NCBI RefSeq assembly: GCF_000827885.1
Contig: NZ_JTKH01000021.1
Location: forward strand, 220,443-284,442
Reading direction: 5' to 3'
Origin: Vibrio renipiscarius
GTDB taxonomy: Bacteria; Pseudomonadota; Gammaproteobacteria; Enterobacterales; Vibrionaceae
DNA length: 64,000 nt
The notes under the pieces were generated by a model that ran no database searches, was not told the origin of the DNA, and saw only the letters and a program-made list of their open reading frames with translations. Shown here one piece after another: positions 17,367 to 27,291 of this stretch (position 1 is its first letter; every line of letters starts with the position of its first letter). A program made the position numbers and the translations under genes.

Positions 17367-18239
17367 ATGATTAAAAAATGCCTATTCCCAGCGGCTGGTT
17401 ATGGCACGCGATTCCTTCCAGCAACGAAATCAATGCCAAAGGAAATGATGCCAGTGGTCAACAAACCATTGATTGAATACGGTGTGGAAGAAGCGATCCA
17501 AGCCGGTATGGATGGCATGTGTATTGTTACGGGTCGTGGCAAGCACTCAATCATGGATCACTTTGATAAGAACTACGAATTGGAACACCAGATCAACGGT
17601 ACCAACAAGGAAGAATTGTTGGTTGATATTCGCAGTATCATTGATTCAGCAACGTTTACTTACACTCGTCAACGCGAGATGAAAGGCTTGGGCCATGCAA
17701 TTCTTACCGGCCGTGAACTGATCGGCGATGAACCGTTTGCTGTCGTGCTGGCTGATGATTTGTGTGTCAATGAAGACGCAGGTGTACTTGAACAGATGGT
17801 GACTTTGTTTAAACAGTTCCGTTGTTCTATTGTCGCGGTACAAGAAGTGCCTGAAGATGAAACACACAAATACGGTGTGATCTCTGGTGAGATGATCAAA
17901 GACGACATCTACCGCATTGATGACATGGTTGAAAAACCAGAACCAGGCACAGCGCCAAGCAATCTAGCGATCATTGGCCGCTACATTCTAACGCCAGATA
18001 TTTTTGAGCTGATTGAGCAAACCGAACCAGGCAAAGGGGGTGAAATCCAAATCACTGATGCCCTGCTAAAACAAGCAAAATCAGGCTGTGTTATTGCTTA
18101 CAAATTCAAAGGTAAACGCTTTGACTGCGGTAGCGTAGAAGGTTATATCGAAGCGACAAATTACTGCTTTGAAAACATGTACCTTCAAGACAGCAAAAAA
18201 ACAGAGCTAGGCAAAAAGGCCACCGCAAAACAAGCGTAA
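17367..18239 (+). CDS. galU: UTP--glucose-1-phosphate uridylyltransferase
   Basis: 290 residues from the ATG at 17,367; an 18-codon upstream extension is not conserved in the family and was rejected. The start IKKCLFPAAGYGTRFLPATK contains the nucleotidyltransferase signature, followed by the KEMMPVVNKP segment. It makes UDP-glucose for LPS core, capsule or exopolysaccharide and galactose metabolism. The family length is about 290-300. A GC-rich palindromic terminator follows, making galU monocistronic as far as can be seen. Confidence 0.96.
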   Translation: MIKKCLFPAAGYGTRFLPATKSMPKEMMPVVNKPLIEYGVEEAIQAGMDGMCIVTGRGKHSIMDHFDKNYELEHQINGTNKEELLVDIRSIIDSATFTYTRQREMKGLGHAILTGRELIGDEPFAVVLADDLCVNEDAGVLEQMVTLFKQFRCSIVAVQEVPEDETHKYGVISGEMIKDDIYRIDDMVEKPEPGTAPSNLAIIGRYILTPDIFELIEQTEPGKGGEIQITDALLKQAKSGCVIAYKFKGKRFDCGSVEGYIEATNYCFENMYLQDSKKTELGKKATAKQA

Positions 18240-18268
18240 TGTGATTAAATTCACTCGGGTTCTCTTTT

Positions 18269-18294
18269 AGGCAGCGATCATCGCTGCCTTTTTT
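18269..18294 (+). terminator. galU terminator
   Basis: GGCAGCGAT and ATCGCTGCC form a 9-bp palindromic stem with a minimal loop, followed by TTTTTT. It ends only 3 bases before the LexA-box candidate of uvrA. Confidence 0.88.
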
Positions 18295-18296
18295 AT

Positions 18297-18316
18297 TACT
18301 GTTTTTTTATCCAGCA
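18297..18316 (+). promoter_or_regulatory. LexA (SOS) box candidate upstream of uvrA
   Basis: TACTG, ten bases, then CAGCA gives the CTG-N10-CAG core (18,299-18,314) with an AT-rich centre of the LexA consensus. It is 104 bases before the uvrA ATG. A possible promoter follows (TTGAAC at 18,323-18,328, 18-base spacer, TACTAA at 18,347-18,352). SOS induction of uvrA is established in E. coli, so the placement makes sense. Confidence 0.7.
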
Positions 18317-18420
18317 TCTTCTTTGAACATTTATCACGCTGTGCAATACTAAGTCTGCTGCACTGATGACTATAATCAGTGAAGTGAGCCTTATAACTCT
18401 TCCTATACAGAGCGATGATA

Positions 18421-21243
18421 ATGGATAAGATAGAAATTCGCGGCGCCCGCACCCATAACCTAAAAAACATCAATCTCACCATCCCGCGCGATAAACTGAC
18501 GGTCATTACGGGTTTATCTGGCTCAGGGAAATCTTCCCTTGCCTTTGATACCTTATATGCGGAAGGTCAGCGTCGTTATGTGGAATCTCTGTCTGCGTAT
18601 GCGCGCCAATTTTTATCGTTAATGGAAAAGCCTGATGTGGATCATATCGAAGGGTTATCACCTGCGATTTCTATTGAACAAAAATCCACCTCTCACAACC
18701 CTCGCTCAACCGTCGGCACCATCACCGAAGTATATGATTACTTGCGATTATTATATGCCAGAGTCGGAGAGCCACGCTGCCCAACTCATAAAGAGCCTTT
18801 AGCCGCGCAGACCATTTCTCAAATGGTCGATAAGGTTCTGGAATTGCCTGAAGGCTCTAAAATGATGTTGCTTGCCCCTATCGTCAAAGAACGCAAGGGC
18901 GAGCACGTTAAAACACTTGAAAATTTAGCTGCTCAAGGATTTATTCGAGCGCGTATTGATGGGGAAACCTGCGATCTTAGCGATCCACCGACTTTAGAAT
19001 TACATAAAAAACACACCATTGAAGTGGTGGTTGATCGCTTTAAAGTTCGCAATGACCTGCAGCAGCGCCTTGCCGAATCTTTTGAAACGACTTTAGAGCT
19101 ATCCGGTGGCATTGCCGTTGTTGCCCCAATGGAAGGTAACGGTGAAGAGACGGTATTTTCCGCCAACTTTGCCTGCCCACATTGTGGCTACAGTATGCAA
19201 GAATTAGAGCCTCGTCTCTTTTCATTCAATAACCCCGCAGGCGCATGCGGCACTTGTGATGGCTTGGGCGTTCAGCAGTATTTTGATCCTTCACGAGTCA
19301 TTCAAGATGCTTCTCTTAGCCTTGCACAAGGGGCAATTCGAGGTTGGGACCAAAAGAATTACTACTACTTTCAAATGCTCAGTTCTCTCGCGAAGCATTA
19401 CGATTTCGATCTTAATCAACCTTTTAATAAGTTGCCAAAAAAAATCCAAGACGTGATTTTATCCGGCTCAGGGCGTACCGAAGTAGAGTTTAATTACATC
19501 AATGACCGCGGTGATATTCGAGTCAAACGTCATCCATTTGAAGGCATTTTAAATACCCTCGAGCGTCGCTATCGTGAAACCGAATCCAATAGCGTACGCG
19601 AAGATCTCGCCAAGTATATTGCCACCAAATGTTGCTCTAGTTGTGAAGGTAGTCGTCTGCGCCTAGAGGCGAGAAACGTTTTCATTGGTGACACCGCACT
19701 ACCTGAAATTGTCGAACTTAGCATTGCTGACGCTCTGCAATTTTTTGCCGAACTGAAACTTGAAGGTCAACGAGCACAAATTGCCGATAAGGTCATGAAA
19801 GAGATCAACGACCGATTGGAGTTTCTCGTCAATGTGGGGCTGAACTACCTTAACCTCTCTCGCAGCGCCGAAACGCTCTCGGGTGGTGAAGCGCAACGCA
19901 TTCGCCTTGCCAGTCAGATTGGCGCAGGCCTGGTTGGGGTTATGTACGTGTTAGATGAGCCTTCGATTGGTCTTCATCAACGTGATAATGAACGCTTGCT
20001 CAAAACCTTGATTCATCTTCGTGATCTAGGCAATACGGTATTGGTCGTTGAGCACGATGAAGATGCCATTCGTCGTGCGGATCATGTGATCGACATCGGG
20101 CCTGGTGCTGGAGTTCACGGTGGGCAAATCGTGGCTCAAGGAACCATGGCGGATATTTTAGCGACTCCTGAATCCTTAACCGGCCAATACTTATCGGGCG
20201 CTAAACGCATCGAAACTCCAACGGCTCGCACCCCGTTCGATAAGAAGAAAGTGGTTGAGATTATTGGTGCATCCGGCAATAACCTAAAAGACGTCAATTT
20301 AACCATTCCTGTCGGGTTATTCAGTTGCATCACGGGCGTATCCGGCTCTGGAAAATCGACCTTAATTAACGATACATTTTTCAAAGTGGCGCATACCCAA
20401 TTGAATGGGGCGACCACCGCGGTTCCCGCCCCATTCAAAAAAATCAAAGGGCTAGAGCATTTTGATAAGGTGATCGATATTGATCAAAGCCCAATAGGCC
20501 GAACGCCGCGTTCAAACCCAGCGACTTACACGGGCATTTTCACTCCGATTCGTGAGCTCTTCTCTGGTACTCAAGAGTCTCGCTCTCGCGGCTATAAACC
20601 CGGACGCTTTAGCTTTAACGTCCGAGGTGGGCGCTGTGAAGCCTGCCAAGGTGATGGCATGATTAAAGTAGAGATGCATTTTTTACCAGACGTCTATGTT
20701 CCTTGTGATGCCTGTAAAGGAAAACGCTATAACCGTGAAACCTTAGAAGTGCGCTACAAAGGCAAGAGCATTGATGAGGTTCTGCAATTAACGGTTGAAG
20801 ATGCTCGCCTGTTTTTTGATCCTATTCCGGCCATCGCTCGGAAGTTACAAACGCTTATGGATGTCGGTTTGTCTTACATTCGCTTAGGCCAAGCTGCCAC
20901 CACATTGTCTGGCGGTGAAGCCCAGCGAGTAAAATTGGCTCGTGAGCTTTCTAAGCGTGATACAGGAAAAACCTTATATATTTTGGATGAGCCAACGACC
21001 GGTTTGCACTTTCACGATATTCAACAGCTACTCACCGTTCTTCATCGTCTGCGCGATCATGGCAATACTGTTGTGGTCATCGAGCACAACTTGGATGTCA
21101 TTAAAACGGCGGACTGGGTGGTTGACCTTGGTCCGGAAGGGGGTCAAGGTGGCGGTGAAATTGTCGCCCAAGGAACACCTGAAGATGTGTCATTGGTCGA
21201 AGGTTCGCACACTGCCCGCTTCCTTAAGCCCATGTTAAAATAG
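18421..21243 (+). CDS. uvrA: UvrA, excinuclease ABC subunit A
   Basis: 940 residues from the ATG at 18,421 (an in-frame ATG two codons earlier is less likely; [19 protein letters not shown] matches the family start). Two ABC ATPase halves: Walker A GLSGSGKS near residue 31 and GVSGSGKS near 640, with LSGGEAQRI and LSGGEAQRV signatures. Two zinc modules are visible (CPHCGYS ... CGTCDG and CEACQGDG ... CDACKG). UvrA recognises bulky lesions with UvrB in nucleotide excision repair. It is monocistronic with its own terminator and is probably LexA regulated. Confidence 0.98.
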   Translation: MDKIEIRGARTHNLKNINLTIPRDKLTVITGLSGSGKSSLAFDTLYAEGQRRYVESLSAYARQFLSLMEKPDVDHIEGLSPAISIEQKSTSHNPRSTVGTITEVYDYLRLLYARVGEPRCPTHKEPLAAQTISQMVDKVLELPEGSKMMLLAPIVKERKGEHVKTLENLAAQGFIRARIDGETCDLSDPPTLELHKKHTIEVVVDRFKVRNDLQQRLAESFETTLELSGGIAVVAPMEGNGEETVFSANFACPHCGYSMQELEPRLFSFNNPAGACGTCDGLGVQQYFDPSRVIQDASLSLAQGAIRGWDQKNYYYFQMLSSLAKHYDFDLNQPFNKLPKKIQDVILSGSGRTEVEFNYINDRGDIRVKRHPFEGILNTLERRYRETESNSVREDLAKYIATKCCSSCEGSRLRLEARNVFIGDTALPEIVELSIADALQFFAELKLEGQRAQIADKVMKEINDRLEFLVNVGLNYLNLSRSAETLSGGEAQRIRLASQIGAGLVGVMYVLDEPSIGLHQRDNERLLKTLIHLRDLGNTVLVVEHDEDAIRRADHVIDIGPGAGVHGGQIVAQGTMADILATPESLTGQYLSGAKRIETPTARTPFDKKKVVEIIGASGNNLKDVNLTIPVGLFSCITGVSGSGKSTLINDTFFKVAHTQLNGATTAVPAPFKKIKGLEHFDKVIDIDQSPIGRTPRSNPATYTGIFTPIRELFSGTQESRSRGYKPGRFSFNVRGGRCEACQGDGMIKVEMHFLPDVYVPCDACKGKRYNRETLEVRYKGKSIDEVLQLTVEDARLFFDPIPAIARKLQTLMDVGLSYIRLGQAATTLSGGEAQRVKLARELSKRDTGKTLYILDEPTTGLHFHDIQQLLTVLHRLRDHGNTVVVIEHNLDVIKTADWVVDLGPEGGQGGGEIVAQGTPEDVSLVEGSHTARFLKPMLK

Positions 21244-21254
21244 GCAACCCTACT

Positions 21255-21287
21255 CAAACCAGCGTATGATACGCTGGTTTTGTTTTT
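21255..21287 (+). terminator. uvrA terminator
   Basis: Stem AAACCAGCGT and ACGCTGGTTT around a short ATGAT loop, followed by TGTTTTT, 12 bases after the uvrA stop. Confidence 0.85.
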
Positions 21288-21309
21288 GTAGTAGAAGTGA
21301 TCCTGCATT

Positions 21310-23079
21310 ATGGCAACCCTACATGTGACTGGTACTCAGTTAGAATATCAGCCTCCTCGGCTACCTTTGATTCGCCCTTTTCTTATTTCTATCGGGCTTA
21401 TTTTCATCGTCGCCATGCATTTTTTCATGCCGAACCCTGGCGGTTCAGGTTTAGCACTTTCCTTCAATGCCACCACTTGGATCGCTTTTGCCGCCAGTAT
21501 TGCCATTGGTCTATATCAAATCGGCACGGAAGGTAAAATTCGCTACAACAAACTCACCATTGTCTTATTTATTTCATGCCTAATGTTAACCGCTCCCGCT
21601 CTCTACCCTGATGCGGAGTTTTTATTAGTGATGAATCGATTAACTGGCCTATGGTTTGGTTTTTCCTTATTTGTTGTCCTGCAACAATTCCGCTTTAGCA
21701 ACCGTCAAAAACAACGCCTTTTATGGTTTATTGTCATCGCGGTAGCGATGCAAGCCGTACTAGGTTGGGTGCAATATACCGTGTTACAGCCCGGTAATTT
21801 TATGGGTTATAACACCCAGTCAAATCGCCCATACGGAATATTTCAGCAAGTGAATGTCATGGCGAGTTTTTTGGCCACAGGCCTAGTCATTTCTGGCTAT
21901 CTTCTGGCTCGTCAGCCGACAAAATACCAACATAAATTGAGCGATGTGAGCTTGCTCTACATAATGCCGGCTCTCACGATTCCTTTGCTCATTGTGATTG
22001 CATCACGAACGGGCTGGTTGGCGGCCATTATTGCGGTTCTACTGGTCATTCCCTACCTTTATCGCTTTGCGACACGCAAACGTATTATCGGTTGGTGCTT
22101 GTCTGCTTTTGCGGGCGTCATCATCGGTTTTTCCGCGCCATCGGTATTCAATCCTAACGGCCAATATGTCATTGCCGCAAAAGCGAACCTTGAAAGCCCA
22201 CGAGGTTATACCTTTCCTCAAACCTTAGACATGTTTGTTGAGAAACCTTTTACCGGATACGGGTATGGCGATTTCGAGTCTGACTATATGTTGTATACGG
22301 CAAGACAGCATCAGCTCAATGCCGATTACCATGTGGGTTTACCATCAATGGATCACCCACATAACGAAGTACTTTACTGGGCAGTAGAAGGTGGGTTGCT
22401 ACCGGTTTTAGGCATTGCATTAGCCGCATTATTTGTTCTGATTCGAATCTATCAAACCAAAAAGGGCACTCGACTGGCAATGTTTGCACTGTTTGTGCCT
22501 ATCGTCTTACATAGCCAACTTGAATACCCTTTCTATCACTCGATCATCCATTGGATCACCTTTATTGTTTTGCTGTACTGGGTTGATCAGCGAGCCAACT
22601 CGTATCGTATTGCTTCATTAAGTCGCCTAAGCCAAACATTGCTTAGAGTATTAAGCTTGGTCACTCCGATTCTCGTGACGGCTTACATGTTAAGTTCACT
22701 GCATACAAACTACGTTTTGACCAAGTTTGAACTTTCTAAACCGCAGGATCCGGACATTCTCAAGCAAGTGACGAACCCGGTCGTTTGGAAGGATCGCTAT
22801 GATTGGGATGTGTACAATACCTATCTAAATGTGGGGCTGATGACACAAGATCCACAATACATTCAACCCTATATCGATTGGTCATTGGACATCATCAAAC
22901 ACAAGCCACGACCTGCGTTTTATAACAATCTCATTCTGGCTTACCAAGGCATGGGAGAGGCACAAAAAGCCGAACAAATTCGCAGTGAAGCGAAGTTCCT
23001 CTTTCCCAAAATAGACTTTGATAAAGTGCAGTATATTGCACCAGATATTGATGCGTTAAAACCTTCCGCAGCACAATAG
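21310..23079 (+). CDS. pglL: PglL-type O-oligosaccharyltransferase (Wzy/WaaL-like membrane protein)
   Basis: 589 residues with about a dozen hydrophobic segments. A Wzy_C-like region spans about 170-400, with the family features YGIFQQVNVMAS (175-186), the polar SRTGWL loop (232-237) and DHPHNE (348-353), whose histidine matches the one needed in neisserial PglL. A soluble periplasmic C-terminus (about 470-589) follows. These enzymes move lipid-linked glycans onto Ser/Thr of exported proteins, often pilins. V. cholerae has a homologue studied as PglL beside uvrA. WaaL or O-antigen polymerase is the alternative, but the locus and the QQVNV motif favour PglL. Native targets are unknown. Confidence 0.82.
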   Translation: MATLHVTGTQLEYQPPRLPLIRPFLISIGLIFIVAMHFFMPNPGGSGLALSFNATTWIAFAASIAIGLYQIGTEGKIRYNKLTIVLFISCLMLTAPALYPDAEFLLVMNRLTGLWFGFSLFVVLQQFRFSNRQKQRLLWFIVIAVAMQAVLGWVQYTVLQPGNFMGYNTQSNRPYGIFQQVNVMASFLATGLVISGYLLARQPTKYQHKLSDVSLLYIMPALTIPLLIVIASRTGWLAAIIAVLLVIPYLYRFATRKRIIGWCLSAFAGVIIGFSAPSVFNPNGQYVIAAKANLESPRGYTFPQTLDMFVEKPFTGYGYGDFESDYMLYTARQHQLNADYHVGLPSMDHPHNEVLYWAVEGGLLPVLGIALAALFVLIRIYQTKKGTRLAMFALFVPIVLHSQLEYPFYHSIIHWITFIVLLYWVDQRANSYRIASLSRLSQTLLRVLSLVTPILVTAYMLSSLHTNYVLTKFELSKPQDPDILKQVTNPVVWKDRYDWDVYNTYLNVGLMTQDPQYIQPYIDWSLDIIKHKPRPAFYNNLILAYQGMGEAQKAEQIRSEAKFLFPKIDFDKVQYIAPDIDALKPSAAQ

Positions 23080-23108
23080 AAAAGAGCGGCCGCAATGGCC
23101 GCTCTTTT
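23080..23108 (+). terminator. Bidirectional terminator between pglL and the aminotransferase gene
   Basis: Twelve-base arms AAAAGAGCGGCC and GGCCGCTCTTTT around loop GCAAT, directly after the pglL stop. The A and T flanks on both sides suit both convergent genes. Confidence 0.88.
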
Positions 23109-23148
23109 ACTCTCTTCACTTAAGAAAATCGGTTTCAATCAACCTTGA

Positions 23149-24270
23149 TTACTCAATCATTGACTCTTCTAATGCCCGTAAACACAAAGCGACGTTTTCT
23201 TGCCTAGCCCCATATCCCATCAAGCCAATGCGCCACGCCTTTCCTGCTAACACACCTAAACCAGCACCAATTTCTAAGTTATAAGTCTCTAACAAATGAC
23301 GTCGTACGTTCGCCTCATCGATGCCTTCCGGCACATAAATCGCGTTCAATTGAGGTAAACGATAAGCCTGATCTACAACAAAGGTGAAACCCAATTTTTC
23401 TAAGCCTGTTTTTAATTTTTCATGCATTTGTTGATGACGATACCAAGCATTTTCTAATCCTTCTTGATGCAACATGAGCAAGGCTTCATGCAATGCATAT
23501 AAGCTATTTACCGGTGCGGTATGGTGATAGCTGCGTTTCCCCTCGCCACTCCAATAACCAAGTACCAAGCTTTGATCAAGAAACCAACTTTGTACGGGCG
23601 TACGTCGATTCTGTATTTTTTCTATTGCTTTGGCCGAAAAAGTTAATGGAGCAAGCCCAGGCGTACAAGACAAACACTTCTGACTGCCCGAATAAACCGC
23701 ATCCAACTGCCATTCATCCACTTTGAGTGGTACACCGCCCAATGATGTCACCGCATCCACAATGGTTAATGCGCCGTATTCCTTCGCAAGAGTACCAATG
23801 GCTTGAGCATCTGACAGTGCCCCCGTTGATGTTTCTGCATGCACAAAGGCCACTATTTTCACCTCAGGATGATCAATCAATGCTTGCTTGACCTTCGCAA
23901 CAGAGACCGGAGATCCCCATTCATCATCCACCGTGATCGCTTGCCCACCAGCACGCACAACATTTTCTCGCATACGCTCGCCAAAAACGCCATTTCGGCA
24001 AACGATCACTTTATCCCCAGCTTCGATTAGATTGACAAAACACGCCTCCATCCCTGCACTTCCAGGAGCAGAAAGAGCGATCGTAAATTCATTCTCGGTT
24101 TGAAATGCATATTTTAAGAGTTGCTTTAGCTCATCCATCATGCCGATAAAAAGAGGGTCTAAATGGCCGATGGTTGGGCGGCTCAATGCTTGTAAAACTT
24201 GAGGTGAAATATCAGAAGGTCCAGGCCCCATCAGTATTCGATGTGGGGGCATAAAACGGGTTATAGTCAT
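23149..24270 (-). CDS. Class V PLP aminotransferase (alanine/serine--glyoxylate type)
   Basis: 373 residues from the ATG at 24,270, chosen because AGGAG lies 5 bases upstream; the ATG immediately before it would leave only 2. The start carries MGPGPSDISPQVLQAL and RPTIGHLDP of the alanine--glyoxylate / serine--pyruvate family; the PLP lysine lies in SGSQKCLSCTPG. It probably transfers an amino group to or from glyoxylate or pyruvate; the exact substrate (serine, alanine or ureidoglycine) cannot be read from sequence. It stands alone, convergent with pglL. Confidence 0.85.
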   Translation of the reverse strand: MTITRFMPPHRILMGPGPSDISPQVLQALSRPTIGHLDPLFIGMMDELKQLLKYAFQTENEFTIALSAPGSAGMEACFVNLIEAGDKVIVCRNGVFGERMRENVVRAGGQAITVDDEWGSPVSVAKVKQALIDHPEVKIVAFVHAETSTGALSDAQAIGTLAKEYGALTIVDAVTSLGGVPLKVDEWQLDAVYSGSQKCLSCTPGLAPLTFSAKAIEKIQNRRTPVQSWFLDQSLVLGYWSGEGKRSYHHTAPVNSLYALHEALLMLHQEGLENAWYRHQQMHEKLKTGLEKLGFTFVVDQAYRLPQLNAIYVPEGIDEANVRRHLLETYNLEIGAGLGVLAGKAWRIGLMGYGARQENVALCLRALEESMIE

Positions 24271-24392
24271 CATCACTCCTAGCGGTAGGTCATGGTTATT
24301 CAAGCCTTATTTACCATAGAGCAACGCCTCAAAAACAACAATTGGCCATAAGTCTAGTTCGCTCCATTTTTGTTATATATGTAAATTATTCA

Positions 24393-24421
24393 TTGACTTT
24401 GATCACATAAAAACGTTCAAT
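24393..24421 (+). promoter_or_regulatory. Promoter of the lysC leader
   Basis: -35 TTGACT (24,393-24,398), 17-base spacer, -10 TTCAAT (24,416-24,421). The predicted start point, about 24,428, coincides with the 5' edge of the lysine riboswitch, which supports the assignment. Confidence 0.6.
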
Positions 24422-24429
24422 ATTTAGTC

Positions 24430-24603
24430 ACAGAAGAGGAGCACTGCCTAGGTAGATGCATTGTGGAGCCACAACTCCAATACGATGCGTTGAAGGGAGA
24501 GCAGTGCCGAGATTGCGCTAATTTGTTGGATTAGAGCAGTCGGTTGACTTGAGTTGATTCTCATCAATTGTCATCAGTAGCATCTGATGAAGCGCTTCTG
24601 AGG
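24430..24603 (+). promoter_or_regulatory. Lysine riboswitch (L box) upstream of lysC
   Basis: The leader has the L-box hallmarks: AGAAGAGGAGC at the 5' side, TGCCTAGGTAGATGCAT, GAAGGGAGAGCAGTGCCGAG, and the closing AGCGCTTCTGAGGT. P1 pairs ACAGAAG-type sequence at 24,430-24,436 with CTTCTG at 24,595-24,600. The order and spacing follow the E. coli lysC riboswitch. A possible expression-platform hairpin follows: GAGGTAA (24,600-24,606) can pair with TTGCCTC about 20 bases later, followed by TTTATT, so a terminator is conceivable. Lysine binding is expected to lower lysC expression. Confidence 0.93.
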
Positions 24604-24733
24604 TAAACGTTGAACCACAAAAACTTGCCTCTTTATTCCGCTCTAAAACTCTCTTCTCGTTTGAATTTTCAAACACAAAAACATCGGACGTTGGAACACC
24701 AACAACAATTTAGGAAGTCGTGGGAGATATACT

Positions 24734-26086
24734 GTGAGCTCTTTTAATGTCGCCAAATTTGGCGGTACTAGTGTCGCAAACTTTGAAGCAATGAGTCGTT
24801 GTGCGACCATCATCGAAAACAATCCGAGTACGCGTTTAGTGGTTAGCAGCGCCTGCTCTGGAGTCACTAACCTATTGGTTGAACTGGCAAACGGAGTGCC
24901 AGAACAACAAGCAAGAAATCAAATCTTGATCCATATCGCAGACATTCATGAAGCGATACTGACTCAGCTGAAAGACTCAGCTGAGACTTCAAAAAACATT
25001 CACGCAATTCTCGATACCGTAGCAAACCTCGCTGAAGCCGCCTCAATCCAAGCCACCGATAAATTAACCGACCACCTAGTCGCGTGTGGCGAACTGATGT
25101 CGACTCACCTGCTCGCACAACTGATGAGAGAACGCGGTATCAATGCGGTCCGCTTTGATATTCGCCAGGTTTTGCGTACCGATAATACGTTTGGCCAAGC
25201 GGAACCAGACGTTGAAGAAACGGCAAAATTAGCGCAGCAGCATCTCATGCCGTTATGCCAAGACTCTGTGGTAATAACGCAAGGTTTTATCGGCTCAGAT
25301 GCACAAGACAACACGACAACTCTTGGCCGTGGTGGCAGTGACTACAGTGCCGCGCTCATTGCAGAAGCAGTGAAAGCAGAAGGTCTTGAAATTTGGACCG
25401 ATGTTCCCGGCATTTACACCACCGACCCTCGCATTGCCGAAAAAGCGTCACCTATCCCTGAAATTAGCTTTAGCGAAGCCTCAGAAATGGCCAACTTCGG
25501 TGCGAAGATTTTGCACCCATCGACCTTGGTTCCTGCGCTGCGTCATGATATTCCAGTCTTTGTCGGCTCATCAAAAGAACCGGAGAAAGGCGGTACTTGG
25601 ATTCGTCATCAAGTACAAAGCTCACCACTGTTCCGAGCATTGGCATTGCGCTGTAATCAAACGATGGTGACACTGCACAGTGCAAACATGTTCCATGCTT
25701 ATGGCTTCCTCGCCAAAGTATTTGAAATTTTAGCCAAGCACAAAGTGTCGGTTGATCTCATCACGACCTCAGAGATCAGCGTGTCACTCACATTAGATCA
25801 AACAGGCACATCAGGGGGCGCCCCACAACTACCCGCAGAAGCGCGTAAAGAATTAGAAGCGCTATGCACTGTGGAGATAGAGCATAACCTGTGCCTCGTT
25901 GCTCTGATTGGTAACAACATGAGTGAGAGCCGTGGCTACGCCAAACAAGTCTTTGGCACGCTGGAAGATTTTAATTTACGCATGATTTGCTACGGCGCAA
26001 GCCCGCACAATTTATGCTTTTTGCTGCATGAGTCCGTCTCGCGTCAAGCGATTCAAAAACTGCATCAAGAACTTTTCGAACATTAA
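24734..26086 (+). CDS. lysC: Lysine-sensitive aspartokinase III
   Basis: 450 residues with a GTG start at 24,734 (GGGAG 7 bases upstream). The kinase domain begins VAKFGGTSVANFEAMSRC and includes the TTLGRGGSDYSAALIAEA substrate loop; regulatory ACT domains occupy about 310-450 (VDLITTSEISVSLTLD, RMICYGASPHNLCFLL). It phosphorylates aspartate as the first step toward lysine, threonine and methionine. It has no fused homoserine dehydrogenase, and together with the riboswitch leader this identifies the LysC isoenzyme. Control is double: lysine feedback on the enzyme and on the mRNA. Confidence 0.96.
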   Translation: MSSFNVAKFGGTSVANFEAMSRCATIIENNPSTRLVVSSACSGVTNLLVELANGVPEQQARNQILIHIADIHEAILTQLKDSAETSKNIHAILDTVANLAEAASIQATDKLTDHLVACGELMSTHLLAQLMRERGINAVRFDIRQVLRTDNTFGQAEPDVEETAKLAQQHLMPLCQDSVVITQGFIGSDAQDNTTTLGRGGSDYSAALIAEAVKAEGLEIWTDVPGIYTTDPRIAEKASPIPEISFSEASEMANFGAKILHPSTLVPALRHDIPVFVGSSKEPEKGGTWIRHQVQSSPLFRALALRCNQTMVTLHSANMFHAYGFLAKVFEILAKHKVSVDLITTSEISVSLTLDQTGTSGGAPQLPAEARKELEALCTVEIEHNLCLVALIGNNMSESRGYAKQVFGTLEDFNLRMICYGASPHNLCFLLHESVSRQAIQKLHQELFEH

Positions 26087-26102
26087 TACCGGCAAAAAAC
26101 AA

Positions 26103-26127
26103 AAAACCGAGCCAAGGCTCGGTTTTC
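26103..26127 (+). terminator. Bidirectional terminator between lysC and pilU
   Basis: AAAACCGAGCC, AA, GGCTCGGTTTT: an 11-bp stem between convergent genes, with T-rich flank on the plus side and A-rich on the other. Confidence 0.88.
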
Positions 26128-26158
26128 TTTTTCTTCGACACAATTCGTTCTCAATCGC

Positions 26159-27274
26159 TTAATTCATATCAATTTTAACGTCAGCTAACGAACGATTCGC
26201 ATAGTGATCACCGCGCTGCGTTTTCAGCATAATGCGCAAATCATTGGCAGAATCAGCACTGTGCAAAGCATCTTCTTCATTAATTTTACCTTCAACCACC
26301 AGCTGAAATAACGACTGGTCAAACGTTTGCATGCCCACTTGTTGAGATTTTGCCATCGCCGCTTTGATCTCATGTAATTCCCCACGACGAATCAAATCGG
26401 CCACTCGAGGACTGTTAAGCAAAACCTCAAAAACACCATGGCGACCTTGACCATTTTTATCTCGTAATAGTTGCTGGCCAACAATCCCTTTTAAGTTCAT
26501 CGATAAATCAAATAAGAACTGCTCTTTCTTCTCTTTAGGCACCAAATGCAAAATACGCTCTAGCGCTTGGTTGGCGTTATTAGCATGCAATGTCGCCATA
26601 CATAAATGCCCCGTTTCAGCAAAGGCCATCGCGTATTCCATTGTTTCACGGCTGCGAATTTCCCCAATCAAAATCATATCTGGCGCTTGGCGTAATGAGT
26701 TTTTCAATGCCACTTCATAACTTTCCGTGTCCAGCCCAACTTCACGTTGAGTCACAATGCAACGTTGATGTTGATGAACAAATTCAATCGGGTCTTCCAC
26801 CGTTAGAATATGGCCAGAACGGTGATTATTTCGATACCCCGTCATCGCCGCCATGGTGGTCGATTTACCGGACCCTGTCGCACCGACAACCAATACCAGT
26901 CCTCGTTTCGCAATGGACAAATTTTGCAAGATGCCCGGCAAATTCAACTCTGAAAACGTAGGGATCGTCGTCTCAATACGTCGAATAACCGCTCCGGGTA
27001 ATTCTCGCTGAAAAAATGCCGAGACACGAAAGCGGCCATAATCCTTCACGACAGCAAAGTTCGCCTCTCGACTCTGCTTGAAATCTTTTTGACGCTCAGC
27101 ATCCATGATCGTTTCAAGCAAGGCGATAACACTTTGCTCTGTCAGAGCTTCACCGTGAGCCCGCATTTCTCCGTCGACACGGTAGAGGACCGGAGCCCCC
27201 ACGGTAATGTACAAATCCGACGCTTTTTTCGCATTCATTTCGAATAAGAACTTATCCATCTGCTCTGTTTGCAT
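26159..27274 (-). CDS. pilU: PilU, PilT-dependent pilus retraction ATPase
   Basis: 371 residues. PilT-family ATPase with Walker A GATGSGKS (131-138), Asp box VEDPIEFVH and Walker B ILIGEIRS. It lacks the AIRNLIRE motif found in PilT and has a longer C-terminal tail, both typical of PilU. In V. cholerae PilU works with PilT to supply retraction force. It follows pilT with a 17-base gap and is probably co-transcribed. It should serve the competence and MSHA pili. Confidence 0.93.
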   Translation of the reverse strand: MQTEQMDKFLFEMNAKKASDLYITVGAPVLYRVDGEMRAHGEALTEQSVIALLETIMDAERQKDFKQSREANFAVVKDYGRFRVSAFFQRELPGAVIRRIETTIPTFSELNLPGILQNLSIAKRGLVLVVGATGSGKSTTMAAMTGYRNNHRSGHILTVEDPIEFVHQHQRCIVTQREVGLDTESYEVALKNSLRQAPDMILIGEIRSRETMEYAMAFAETGHLCMATLHANNANQALERILHLVPKEKKEQFLFDLSMNLKGIVGQQLLRDKNGQGRHGVFEVLLNSPRVADLIRRGELHEIKAAMAKSQQVGMQTFDQSLFQLVVEGKINEEDALHSADSANDLRIMLKTQRGDHYANRSLADVKIDMN

Positions 27275-27291
27275 AGTTTAAAATCCCTACT

